This document shows positions 32,674-44,949 of a stretch of 64,000 nucleotides of DNA, piece after piece (the stretch's first letter is position 1; each line of letters opens with the position of its first letter). This DNA comes from Gyromitra esculenta (Eukaryota; Ascomycota; Pezizomycetes; Pezizales; Discinaceae): positions 1,240,001 through 1,304,000 of the forward strand of contig JBCAML010000021.1 in NCBI GenBank assembly GCA_038503075.1, in the 5' to 3' direction. The translations under genes were made by a program, and so were the position numbers. A model generated the notes under the pieces. It was not told the DNA's origin and did not search any database. It worked only from the letters and a program-made list of their open reading frames with translations.

Positions 32674-33858
32674 GATGGTATGGTGCGTGGATGGTGTAAA
32701 AAATCCGGGCTCGAGAAATGGTTATTCGTTTTGGTTGTCGATTTACAGCGCTTGTTTTGCGTGATTGGTCAATTTTTAAGGAAGATTTTTTTATCAACCA
32801 GATTATTTTTAGGGGTGTTGGCCCTGATTATAGTTTGCTTATAATTTCTTTTGCTAGAGCGATGTTGTATTTTAGATAGCCGAAATGAATTGAATTATAT
32901 TCTCGAAGGAAAATCAGAATGTGAGTGATGCTTGAGGAATGACACTGCCCAAAGGCAAGTTGAAACTATATATACCATTGGGTTGTTTTGCGGTGAATCC
33001 TTACTTGATAGACGATGTGATAACCATCTTCATTTGCAAACATAATTCCCGCTGCGCTATTCTTTCTTATCCTCGTACGCAGTATAATTTCTATTACCTT
33101 AACTATATTCTTCAGTGATTAAATGGTGGGCTTTGCATTTTTGCAAACATCCTTTAGCTTAGATCGCTTTGTTACACAGACTAAGCCACTTATCAATGCA
33201 TATGCCTGGTAGGATAGTTCTTGAGCGCCAGGGTGCGGTGTCACAACGACCGCGGTCTACTTGAGGCTTTCCGGTAGAAAGTTTCTTGTTATGTGTATTA
33301 ACAAACGATACGCAACTTGGAGAGTTCTTTAAATTTCGGTGTGAGCGTGAGAAAATGACCATCGCCAAAAGTGCTAATGCGACAAATAGGGCTTGCGGCT
33401 CCCGTGGTTGCTGGCTGATACATTAGCTCGGGTGTGGATCCCCATAGGTTGCGTGTGCCCAGCCCACGTGCCCCATCCCAACAAAATCCATCACAACACT
33501 TGAGCTTTCTTCTGACACGTTTAGTTATCATCGCTCATCACTCATCACTCATCACGAAGACAGATTCATCTGTTATTTATCGCATCTTGCAGGAAATCAC
33601 GTCGGGCTGAGTCTTCTCTGATCGCCATTGGCGAGTTCTGTTGAGTGTGTTCAGTTGACGCTTGTTTCGACGCGTCTTGTCGGCTTGTGGTTGGGGAGGA
33701 AAGCAATAGCTTTCACGGCGAGAACAACTTCCGGAACTGGATTTTTTTGAAATTCCAAGTGAGGCCCAGAATTCCAGTAGCTGTTGAGTTGGTTTTGTTA
33801 ACGGTGATCAACCCGCTCATAGAAGCCCCTATTTTGACAATAATTTCCAAGCTATACC
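32674..33858. other. Intergenic region and probable 5' leader of the large downstream gene
   Basis: No gene is seen. A short (CTCATCA)n repeat lies at 33532-33556. The last 250 nt before 33859 are the likely promoter or leader. Confidence 0.45.
33532..33556. repeat. Short 7-bp tandem repeat (ctcatca)n
   Basis: About three copies of ctcatca in a row, in the region upstream of the large orphan gene. Confidence 0.8.
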
Positions 33859-36800
33859 ATGGCTAAAAACGGGCCTGCCTTCATAAATTTCCATGAGAAA
33901 CGAAAGCAGTACTGGGCAGAGTACCAATGGGAAGACCACAGAGAATTTAGCAAAGCTTGTAGCAAATATAACATCAACTGTAATACGTCAATATCTGTTT
34001 TTCTACACGGACGATACGCGGATGACTATACAAGCGCGTATGATGATTTGCTGGAGTACCGAGCGAAAGAAAAGGAACGCCCAGGGGCATATCAGGTTGA
34101 GTTAAGATTACTCGAAGTGGCGGAACAGAGAGCATTTAACGCAGTCATCAAAGCCTGGGATATGCAAGCGTCGATTCTTGCATGGCATGGTGAGCATATG
34201 TTCGAAGAATCTGGCTCGCGGCCACTTGGCAAGGACACAGCGAAAGAAATAGTGGATACTATGATCAAAGTCATCGATGGCACGACTGGCGAGACGCAGG
34301 AGCAATGGAAGGGGTGGAGGCAACAGTTTGAGGAAGTATATGCGATGAGCGATGATATACGTCGCCGAGTTAAGCTGTGGTCAATGTTAAGAGATTTTCC
34401 AGATACCACAAACATTCCGCCGATATGGAGCAGCTGGCTCTCGGATTTCCGTTTCAGAACACGTATTAAAATGAAACTAGGACGGACTCGATCTCTATTT
34501 CAAATGCAAGTTGGTGCTGTAGCCGGGCTCGTGCTTACTTTAGTCACAAAAGGATTATGGAATACCGGAGGTGGTGAAGCATTACAAGGTATCCTGTGTC
34601 GCTCTGTTCAAGATCTCGCAGGAATCGAATTTCGGCAGCAATTACGAAATAACAGCGCACCGCCGGGGTTTTCCGATCAAAATTACGCCAGTCTAGAAGA
34701 CTTACAAAAAAGAATTAAGGACGCACCAGTTTCTATGATGGCAGCAACTTCCAGACTCATCACAGGTTTCATAGACGGTTGTTTAGATGAAGTTGTATGG
34801 GACAGGATCTGCGAGGGATCTGTATGGCACTGGATTCAATTTGTTATTGATATGAAGCCGGTGTATTTTATTATGGCATTTTGCGACCTGGAAGGCGTAA
34901 CTCTATCACAGCTTTATAAACTGAAGACGGAATTCGAAATATTCGTCTCTGATCTTCTCAAGGGCTTTGTGACGCGCTGTCGGCCTCCTCTGAGCGTTGA
35001 GTCTACAAACGTTAATACAGTAACCAGCGAAGCACCGGAGCCGACCCCCGTAGGGAAACAGCCCGGGAAGAAAAGAAAGAAGTCAAAGTCAGCCAAGTCA
35101 GCCATGTCAGTCGAAGAAAAAGCTACTCCAAGTAGTTTAATCGACGCTAGCTCTAACGGTAAACCGGTTTTAGAAGTGAACGACCCTGATACCCAGGGTC
35201 CTCGCATTTGCAAAGCAGATAGCCAAGAGAGAAATAGTATTCGAAATAACTCAAAAACTGATGGCGTGGAAGGATCAAACGTACAACAACCTCCTCCACC
35301 CCCGATCGATGAAGGGGATCACTGTGTCATACGTCACCAAGATAGGACAATCGAAGTTAGAACTGAGGAGAATGAGCCTCAGAGATCGGATGCTGATGAT
35401 ATTGACGGACAGTGCAAGCACTCAATCAAACTGTTGGAAATTTCCGAAATCAACCCACACGAGAGTGGAAATAATGAGACCCAGATAGATGGAAGTTCGA
35501 GAAATGTTGAAACAGATCAAGAACAGCCGTTTGATAACCAGCAACTGGCTGTAGGGGAACTAGGAACCAGTAGGGCAATTTCAACCAATCAACACGTTAA
35601 ACAAGCGACTGAGAGTTATCCTGATGCTGAGTTTGATGGAGTTGCTGGAGCAGAATCGGGAAGTGGATTATGTGAATATCCCCAGCCAGATGGGAACGTG
35701 AAGAATGAGGCAGTGTCACCAATTACCAAGGTCTCCCAGAACTTATCGCAGTCAGATATTACGAAGATATCAGCACCAGCATCCGAGCGCATTACTGACT
35801 TCTATTTGGATCCAGAAACAAAGATAACTCAGCATGAGCCGCAGGACGCCATCTTAGAATATGCGCAAGCAATAATTGACATTGCGGACCAGGAAGTCCA
35901 GCATCAAGTCTTAGTGAAGACAGAGAAATTCACTAACCGCCCTGTAGCTAAAAGTGCCGGTAGCCTACAGACAAGTGAAGGGTCAAGCGTAACGGACACT
36001 TCGGATAACGAATATTTGGCAGCGAAAGAAATCTACTGGGCGAGCAAAAAAGCTGAAAAAGGCAAATAACACAAATCAACAGATTCAGAACACCGATAAG
36101 GGTAAGTTAGACGCAATCGAGGATATTCGGGACAAAGATTCCGATGTTCACGCTGGTTTGCCGTTAGGGGCAACGAATAATATGGAAAATCTAGGTCAAG
36201 ATTTGGAAGGGTTTAAAGAGGCCCTATTGGCTTCCGGGGGGATTGCCCCCGCTTGTGGGACTAGGAATAAACAAATGAAACCAAAAAGAATAAGTAAAAG
36301 GCGAAGGGATTTGCCACTTATAAAATCTAATGTCAGTCATGTGGAGACGGCCAAGTCCACTATAAGCTTCCGGAAGCACACGAAAAGCAGTCACCAAATA
36401 AAGCCTGAGATACAATTACAAAGCCCAAAAGACTACTTCGGCTTGAAAAGCTCGGATCCGACCTTTGATGAATTTGCATTATCGAAAGAACACCAGAGGG
36501 ATGATGATCAGGGTTCCTGGTCAACCGTGACTGAAAAGCGCAGAAAGAGTAGGCAAAACGAGCCCACGATAGCACCTCGGGTTGTCTTGTTAACCGAGAA
36601 AGATGCCGTTGGTGGAAAGGAGCTACCTGAAGTCCCAAAAAGTATCGATGTCAAGCATCCATGGCCATTACCATCAGAGGTAGGAAGTGTTAGAAAGGCG
36701 GGTCGACCAACCTACAGCACACCAAAGAAGGCTAAGGGGCACGGCCCGAGCATACTCAATATGCAACCGAAATCCTCCCAGATTGTTACACCAAAAGCGG

Positions 36801-38641
36801 CTCAGGCTATCAGAGTAGACCTTAAATATCTTGACAAAGAACATCTCAATCCATCGACTAAAATGGATCATGAACAGACAGTCAGTTTGTCGAGCTTGGA
36901 CTATCCTGAACCTAGATCAAGCAGTAATATTCCAACTAATGTCATACGGAAGGGGCAAATTGTGGATGAATCAGCCCAGCAGATTGGAAGTATGTTAATT
37001 GAAAATTTTAAAACACAACCTGATCCAACTTCCGTAGAAATTAAACCGCAGCGGAACTCTAAGCCTAGCGACATAATTTTAGGCACAAAAGGCCAAGCCC
37101 CGCCAGGTTTTAATAGCCTTAAGAGTGAACAACCAGCTAGCAGCAAAAAAACAGGAGCAGCTGTGAGCACTGGCTGTGCTGGAGAGCGCTCTGTAAGCCA
37201 GCATAAGACTAGAGTACTGGGGAAGGTAGGTGGAGAAAGCAAACCGGCACTTTCAAAAACCACTAATCAGCGGGCAAAAACCACATTCGAATCCAGACAA
37301 GGCAACATAAATCTCCAAGCTCAAAGTGTAGCTGAGTTTAAGGACGGAGTCATGACAAAAGTGTCCGAACAGGCAATGGGGAATAGTCATCAAAGCGCCA
37401 AAGCATCTGAAATCGCAGTTGACACACCTTTTCCAGAAATCGAATTGCGCGAAAGCAGCACAGAGGTTATCGGAGGTCAACAATCTGGGTGCATAGTGAA
37501 CAGCTCGAATAAAACACACCAAGTGTACTTAGACGCGATGGTATCAGCTTCCTGTGTTGGGACATACATCAAAAATACGATGTCCAGCCTCGCCAAATTC
37601 GAGAAATTAGCGAACAAGTTAGAGAATGATCGGGTCTTGCTTCAGCTTTACAAGAGGTATACGACATGTCCTAAATACTATAAGCCAAAGCTAACGAACG
37701 TGAAGTGTAGCGGAAGATGATATTACAGCACTCAGCCAGGAAGGTGATCAGCTGAGAGATTTGATATGTAAACTGATAGATGGCACTGCTGGTGAACGAT
37801 GTGCAGCTATATCAGCTGGCCACAAGTCTATTGAGTTTACAAAACTTAGAAGCCACCCCGGTCTTGACAGAAGGGCTACGTATGACAAGAGAAAGATTCA
37901 GGTTAGTTTCCCTACAAGAAGCTATTTTAGCCATATACTAACTACTATCCCGGTGATTAGAACGAAGCGTCTTTGATATCTCTCGACCCAGCTGTGCTCA
38001 GATTTGAGCTCAACAAAACAACCTTCGAAAAAGCACAGGGTCAGGAAACGGCTGTCAGCCCCATACCTCATCAAACAGTTCATTTTGCTTTGCCACCAAC
38101 TTTTGCAGCTTTGCACCCGACACCAAATATCCCCTTAGCCCCAATCACATCAGTTCCACGGAGCCATACCCAGTTACCAGTTACCCAGCTTCTAGCAAAG
38201 CATGAACAAATCAAGTCCGAAAGCGTTATAGACCGACCTCATCAGCAAGTTCAGACACTTCCGAACCCCTCTCGTTTTCACATTGGCTTCAACCCCCAAG
38301 CAAAAGCTCCATTAGAAGACGGAGGAAACACTGCCTCTTTCACAATCAGTCAACACAAACAGTATCTAGAAAATTTCCCGTTTAAATCTCGCCAAATAGA
38401 GCAGGTAGCCAGCCCACCAGGTCTTTTGCATGGAAACATGGACTATGAAGTAGGGCCTGATGGCCAACCTATTTACTCAGGTGGCCATTTTCACGGCCCG
38501 ATAGAGGTACCCGGACTCCAGCTAATAAAATCACCAAACAGCCAATCTTTCAGAGTGCCCGTTTTTGGATCCCCAAACTATCAGCAAAACAAAGATCCGA
38601 GATCTGAAATACCTGAAGGCTCGATTCCTGTAGAGGCATAA
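33859..38641 (+). CDS. Large orphan protein, about 1,526 aa, four exons
   Basis: Model: 33859-35988, 36083-37656, 37706-37901, 37961-38641. Three long same-strand frames join in phase through introns of 94, 49 and 59 nt; the third has a TACTAAC branch site. Residues 1-370 look folded and helical (HEKRKQYWAEYQWEDH, WSSWLSDFRFRTRIKMKL, WHWIQFVIDMKPVYFIM). Residues 370-1200 are long disordered, Ser/Lys/Glu/Gln-rich sequence with basic clusters (KKRKKSKSAKS, SKRRRD). The third exon is a compact conserved-looking block (KLIDGTAGERCAAISAGHKS). The C-terminus is Pro-rich. Intron 1 is the weakest: a one-base frameshift in the A-runs at 36045-36060 would also join the first two frames. I recognise no family. 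The nuclear-type basic clusters suggest a scaffold or chromatin role, which is inference. Confidence 0.65.
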
Positions 38642-39281
38642 GATATGGTTGCTGAAGCCAGAAATGGACATTTGAAGATTATAGAATGGTGGGAGTGATG
38701 CTGGATGGGATGAAGTTGTAGGCTTGAGGCCAGTCAGCCTAAATCCTTAAGATCTTCATCGTTATAAATCAACTCGTTAGTAGTATGTTCTAGACAAACA
38801 CTTATTGACTCTACCTCTTATAAATGCTCTATACATGTGTAGCTGCCTGGGCACTTGATCAACTTACAAACAGCTTGAGTTATTTGGGGCGAGATATTTA
38901 CAATCCTTTGCACACGTGTTACCTAATACATACCTTCAATGAATATTTTGTAATTAGGACATATGACGTGATGGTAAATCTCAACTGTTACGAGAGAGAT
39001 TAAGTGCTAGACATGGCTTGGCACGCTGAGAACCATCTCAACAAGCGTACTATATCAAATAAATCAACTGCTATTCGAATACGCATTCAGGGGGTAGTAA
39101 AGTGGATATGAAATTGAAAACACCGAATTTCGTAATCATCCTGCGCCAACATGAATATTGAAACAATTTATTTGGCTGCTATCTGTCGATCCAATGAATC
39201 AAGCCTAAGAAAAAGTAAAAGAAATTTCTACCAAATCAAAATTCTGTTTCTATCCATCATACAGTTCTCCACGACTCGAGC
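38642..39281. other. Spacer between convergent genes
   Basis: AT-rich 3' flanks; nothing recognised. Confidence 0.5.
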
Positions 39282-41348
39282 TCACTCAAGTTCAAACCGT
39301 ACATCCACCTTAAAATCCCTGTTAACCGCGATATCCATAGCGATGAGCCAATCCCAAGTTCCCTGGAGTCTACCAATCTCGATATGCATCGTAGTTCCTT
39401 GGATTTCGACTTTAAGCGAGGTAATGCGTTGAAAAGTTGGGATTCCATGCCGCTCATGGAGCTCCTGGAGGAATGTTGCAAAAGTGGGTGCGTGCGCGCA
39501 GTGGTGGAACCGATAGTCGAAGATTGTGCCAAGACTCTTACTAATACCCGCCGATGCAAAGAGAAGTGGTGAGAAGAAGGCTGAACCAGCGTAGGGAACA
39601 AGGTAGTTATCAACACCGATGGCAGCGGCAGTAGCGATAGGATCTTCATCTAGCTGGTTTTGCGGATCTTGCACAGCGGTTGGAGGAGCAAGATGCTTGT
39701 AAGGTTGAGTATTTACCCTATCGACATCATTGGGACGTAATCTCATAGGTGTCCCAAGCTCTGGATGGATCACTAGAGCTTTCCCTCTCACGTTCTGGTA
39801 GTTAGTCTTCCTGTCAGCTTCGGTGGAAGAAGACGCATGGTCAGAAGAGTTATCTGCATTCTCGTCTGCAGACGGAATCGAAGAACTGTCGCAGTGGGTT
39901 TCTCTGTAGACCTGAACATGAGGAATTGGGCAAAGTGGACCATCCAGGGCGTAGTAATATGGGCTAGATTCTTGCGGTGATTCGTCCTGTTCAACCGAGG
40001 CAACGGAGATCCCTCTGTTATTGACAGCTGTATTGTCGCAGCTTGTGGGATTGGCCAAGACTGGTCCGAGAACAGGCACTTCAGTCTTTCGAGAGTCTCC
40101 ATAGGCTCCAGAGCCTTCTGCAAGACATACCCTTCGTGGTGGTAATGTGTCAACTTCGGGTGAAGCTGAGTGACTGACGTGGGGCTCACTGCCAGAATGT
40201 TCGGTCAAAGAGCGCGCAGTTGTCTGATGATGATCAGACTTATGACGTTTCCTATCGTGCTCAGTTTGTTCTTTGTGAGATAGCTCATCAGAATAACCTG
40301 CCTGACCGGTCTTTTGACTGCTCAGGCTGGAAGCGTACGTACGCCAATCGTAACGCACTCTTGAGGCTCGATCCCAGTCACCTTCCTTGATCTTGGAAAT
40401 CGGAGTGTTGACAATGTTGTATTCCACGTCGCTCATAGGACTGTGGTGTGGTTGCTTGACACTAGATCCTCCCAGACCACTACTATGGCAGTCCCCAGAA
40501 ACGGTTGACGGAGAATTGACTCTGGCTTTCTGAGAAGTGCTCTCTATAGCGGCTCCAGTGTCATCGTTGATGTGTCCACTATCTACAAGTTCTTCAGAGG
40601 TGTTGGGCACTTCTGGTGGATCTGTAGCCTTCATAGCAGATCTGTTCGCAAGACCATCACCCAAGGAGGCTTTGCCTTTGAGCCGAGAGTTGATGATTGC
40701 CCGCGGGGATCTAACATCGCGTCTCGGTGTCATGTTATCTTTCTCGGTGTCAATTCCATCAGACTTGGTAGAATGTGGCCTCGCTTCGTTTGGCTTTCCT
40801 TTAGTGCTCGCTTTCGAGATGTTGGCCTTCTCATCATCCTGTTGAGCCATTTTCTGGATCTCTTCTTGATCTCCGACGTTACCGAGCACCTCGAATTGGT
40901 TAGATACTCTTGGGACCAATGGTGGGACCGGTCGCCTTCTGGAGGGGACTGGATGCGTGACGTCTCTCGCAAAACTTGCCGCCTCAGCGACCAATGGGCG
41001 GATGATAGCGGAGATACTGAGAGATCCAATTAATAACAGTAATTACGTTTATTTCAAGGAAGGATAGTATTTCAGTTACGTTCTAAACCTAGCAGCAAAC
41101 ACAGAACCGAGCTCACTGGATGCACTCCAATATCTCTGCTTTAGAGGCCCGTTGAGAAAATTATTGTACCACTGATACCACCGTTCGCCATGAGTCGCTA
41201 AGCCTTCGAGCCCGATGATGTTCTCAGGCTCTGTGATGTCGTACGCGATCGATGACAGCATCTCTGTCCATTTTGCTTTTGTAAGGCCGCACTGACCCCA
41301 GGTAGTTTCCCGCACAACCTCTGGTCTCTTGCGTTTCGTGCCACGCAT
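39282..41348 (-). CDS. Orphan protein with paired N- and C-terminal domains, 664 aa (paralogue A)
   Basis: Two exons: 41348-41089 and 41016-39282 (intron 72 nt, GTTTAG...CTCTCAG). The start chosen, MRGTKRKRPEVV, sits in a longer upstream-open frame; the paralogue also starts MR. Residues 1-105 are a helical domain with Trp/Tyr/Leu anchors (LTKAKWTEML, HGERWYQWYNNFL). Residues 110-545 are disordered and Ser/Asp-rich. Residues 550-664 form a second domain with FATFLQELHER, ITSLKVEIQGTTMHIEIG, GTWDWLIAMDIAV and a final VDVRFEL. The neighbouring damaged gene (41989-42771) repeats both domains without the long linker, so this is a real, duplicated family. I cannot name it. No signal peptide; basic N-terminus. 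Confidence 0.7.
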
Positions 41349-41988
41349 TTCGTTGTGAGGAAATTGATGAAATGGTGGGGATGTACGAAAGATTTTCGCC
41401 GTCTGTTTAACAGAAAGCCAGAGGGCATCTGCAGTAAATAGAATCAAGTTTGTTTTATACTTACACCAAGACGATTTTGCCAAGAAAATATTACGGGTTT
41501 GTCGTAATACGTCGATAGCCAAATACGTCGATAACTAGCTCTTAGGTACGGAATTTGTGTGAGAAGTATTAGGTTTGGCGGGAAAATTTTTCAACGTGCT
41601 CTGAACATAGTATTCATGATTTCTATATTAATCTTCTCGCTTCCGACGCTTTTTGGCGCTGAGGTGTACTGTCCCACTTGATATCCAATTTTATTTATCA
41701 GGATTCAGATGGACACCTAACCCTAAATCGTACGCAAATCTACTCCTCCCAAGGACAGGCAGTTTAGAGTAAAATCCTATCTCGGTTTCAACCTCTACCG
41801 CAAGAAGATCATCATCAATGCTACTCAGAGCTCAAGCGATATATAGGTGTCACATGGCTATACCCGGTATCACGATATACCCAGCAAACTCCTAACCGAA
41901 GGATGATTAAATCCTCTTTCGCAAACATTCATTATCTTGATACATCGGTATAAAAAAATATAAGCCTCGGTACGATCTATCGCTATAT
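41349..41988. other. Spacer between the two paralogues
   Basis: Contains an upstream open extension of the 664-aa gene's frame (to 41522), which I consider leader sequence, then AT-rich DNA. Nothing else is recognised. Confidence 0.45.
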
Positions 41989-42771
41989 TCACATCCCAGA
42001 TACTGCTCCTAGCACTTCCTCGTACAGCACCCTTGCAGTGATATTGCATATAGCTGGATTCTGAACCACGCGCTTCATCGCAATATCCCAATCCCACACT
42101 TCCTGCTTCTCGTTGATCATCACCCGCATTTTCGACTGGCCTGTTTGAACGTGAAGCGTTACGATTCTATCGTTTTCGCGAAGCTCATTCCGTTTGCGGA
42201 GGTTCTCGATGAAGCTCGCATAAGATGGTGGTGTAGAGAAATAAAAGAAGCTTGTATCTACAGCGCTATTTGAGCTGAAACATAGCACAGTTGCTTCAAA
42301 GCAGATGTGAGGCCTGGGCTCTTCCAGCGCGGTTGGTTTTGTTTGGCTTTTTCTCTTTTGTTCTATTTTAGCAGCGGCTAATAAGAGAAACGGCTGGAGG
42401 TTGGCAGCAACACTATAGATATTCTAATTAGTTCTCTTTGACTGCAAAATATCGATGCATGTGATATTTGCTTACATTCCTATCACACTAGAGCGTGGTA
42501 GTGGCTTCTTAGTGATATATGTGTCTTGTAACCCCCGGTAGAACCCCGGTGCATATTTCTCGTATACGCTGTCAACGAATTTTACGTTCAGTGTCTCTCC
42601 ATTTGGGTCAATCGCATGTGAGTTTTCTGGTCTGGAGAGTTGCAATTGAAAAAATTCCAATGCTGACCACCAGATCCCCCTATTCGCGAACCCCGATTTA
42701 TGGATAATGACCTGAACTTCGCTCTTGGTCAGAACAATCTGGCTAATGACTGTGTATCAAGACGTTCTCAT
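41989..42771 (-). pseudogene. Paralogue B of the 664-aa protein, with in-frame TGA at codon 5
   Basis: Two exons: 42771-42476 and 42412-41989 (intron 63 nt, GTAAGC...CTATAG), 239 codons. The only in-frame ATG reads MRTS followed by TGA (42759-42757), then an open frame. The N-terminal part contains WWSALEFFQLQLSRPEN, GFYRGLQDTYI and PRSSVIG, aligning with the N-terminal domain of the 664-aa neighbour (WTEMLSS...EPEN). The C-terminal part (YASFIENLRKRNELREND, IVTLHVQTGQSKMRV, EVWDWDIAMKRVV) aligns with its C-terminal domain. The long disordered linker is missing. The TGA could come from CGA by one C-to-T change. Either the gene is newly dead, or translation starts at another codon. A CCAAT box (minus strand, about 42919) fits a promoter. 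Confidence 0.6.
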
Positions 42772-43953
42772 CTAGCCAGCCACGTTGATATGGATTGTAG
42801 GCTCTTGTGCTGCGGCAAGAGGATAATAGTTCGCTCGAGGCTGCCGCTCTCTACTTATCCTTTCTCTATTTTCAGCTTATGTGGGGTGCCTGAAAATCAC
42901 GGCGGGGCCAATGAGATAACAAGTACTTGCGCCAAGGAGTCACGTGAGTACACCGATGACCAAAATTTTCGAAACCCTGGGCCGCGCGGTTTAGTTCTGA
43001 TTCGGCCCTTAAATCGAGCCAGGCTTCTTGCCATATTTTATTTTTTCAGCTATTCAGCATCTGTAGACGAAATAGACTACAAATACTGAATGTTCCCACA
43101 GTGTCAATATTATCTCTATAGCAGCGGCTGACCGAATTCTTTTTGATTCGCTACCGAGAGAGAGAGATGCTGATTACAGACTAACTCTCAATATATCTCG
43201 CTAGCATCATGCGTGCGTGCAATATTGAAATGTTAGGGTTGTAGAAAAGGGTCGTTCTACCACGCGATCTTGTCATGGCTCCCTTGCCGTACCCTGAAAG
43301 ATGGCTGTCTGATTAGCAGACAAAGCTACCATTTCTATCGCCATCTCTCAACATCTGTCAGCTTCTCATGTGTTCTCCGGAACCCGACTCGTATCAAAGG
43401 CCTCTCATGCCTTGTTTGATGGAGACCACGAGGACGCGCCAGGAGACGAAGTCTAGTGAAAAAACCTCACATCAGTTTAATCTGTATTGGGATAAACAGG
43501 CTAAGGTATTCACTTCCCTTATCACCTTTGCTTATTTCGCGATATTCTGTACTTCTTGGCCAGAGGGCGGTGAGCAGGCTAGATATGCTAATACATCTAG
43601 TGTCATACAAAGTATTTCTTAAGTCTAAACCATCGGTTGAAGGGTGCAAAATCCATTTCCTTGAGGCTATCCCATCCGCGCAACGATTTGCTAAGATAGA
43701 TAGATAGATAATTCATGCAACTATTTGGTTCAGCCAGGTTGCGAAAATCAGGTAAAGTAGTTCTTCCCAAAGAATACCCTCGTTGTTTGCTCTTATTACC
43801 CTATGCTATCACTCACTAGCTAGCTCGAGCAAAACCGTCCTATTGCTTTCGAGACGGAAATTCTTTGACCTGATTGCCTTCTTCCAGTTTAAAACCTCGT
43901 TTTTTGTACCTATAAGGATTCGAATACGGTATTTTGTTGTAATAACTGAAATT
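42772..43953. other. Intergenic region, nothing recognised
   Basis: Contains the probable promoter of paralogue B (reverse CCAAT near 42919) and a short GATA-type microsatellite (agatagatagatagata, about 43695-43711). A 129-codon plus-strand frame at 42700-43089 is antisense to the paralogue and lacks protein-like order. Confidence 0.45.
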
Positions 43954-44626
43954 TCACGATTTTCGCCTCTTCGCTAAGCCCAAGAAGAGAGCTAGCAGCT
44001 CGGAGAAAACGTCCCAACGAGGGAACAGTATTGAAATGAAGCAGGATCGTCTCTGGCTTGATGTTCGGATCAGTTCGACGATGGTAGCGCAGAGGTGTAG
44101 AGGATACTTTTGGCTCTGTATGATATCATCGGTGCTGCCATGAAGAAAGGTAAGATCTTCAGATTCTATAAGACGAAAATTGTCGATATCGCCCATATAC
44201 TCCTGTAGGATGATGCGCATTTGCGTAGTATTTGCAGCGATGTATCTCATATATTGGCGAAAAGATGATTTCAAACAATTTACGGCTTGCAATCAATTTT
44301 GAAATGAGTTTTGGTTAGCCGGAGAAAGATTCAATGCAATTTTTCTCTTGCTGACCACCAGGCACGCATTTCGTGCTTATCAAACATATAATCTAATTCA
44401 CTCTAGTGAACAGTTTGACCCTTGAGATTGGTAAAAAAAATCTTGCTGCCACTTCCCATGCCTCAGGAACATCTCCTGGACCCGAGACGCCAATCAAATT
44501 CACAGCATGATGTAACTGTTTGATAATGTCGTCAATAAGGAAACGGCAATTAGCATCTTCGAAAAAGGATAGCAGTTACAGCTCCTCCGTGACTGGCCGT
44601 TCGCGTTTCGGCAGGGAGCTTGCCAT
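43954..44626 (-). pseudogene. Damaged orphan gene
   Basis: Reading minus from ATG at 44626, MASSLPKRERPVTEEL is followed by a TAA (44578-44576). The frame then continues as protein-like sequence (LLSFFEDANCRFLIDDIIKQ, GPGDVPEAWEVAARFF) to a stop near 44400. A second frame (44292-43954: MRYIAANTTQMRIILQEYMG, DLTFLHGSTDD) may be its second exon. The TAA sits where CAA (Gln) would keep the frame, as after a C-to-T change. No intron removes it. Family unknown. Confidence 0.4.
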
Positions 44627-44949
44627 TTTATCAGAGTTATTGATCATTAGGCGAAGAGAACAAAGCTAAATTGAAAAGACTTTGATGCACCGATACAATT
44701 AGGGATTCCACGGTATATACAGTACGTAGGCGATAGATAGGAAAATCTCGACAGGCGCCTGAGTGCAACTGTGGATATGGGATAAGCGTGTGTGGCAACG
44801 GTGGGTTCTCTAGGGCTAGGCACAAGAACTAGTCCCGCGATACAAAGACTGCGGTTAGCACGGAAAGTTAGCAGGGTGATGATGGATTGGACAAATACCA
44901 CTTTTCAGCCCCCTGTATTTCATTTCAAAAGTATGGTTTCTGATATAAA

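Noticed and set aside
42700..43089. 129-codon plus-strand frame
   Set aside because: It overlaps the start and promoter of the minus-strand paralogue and lacks protein-like composition.
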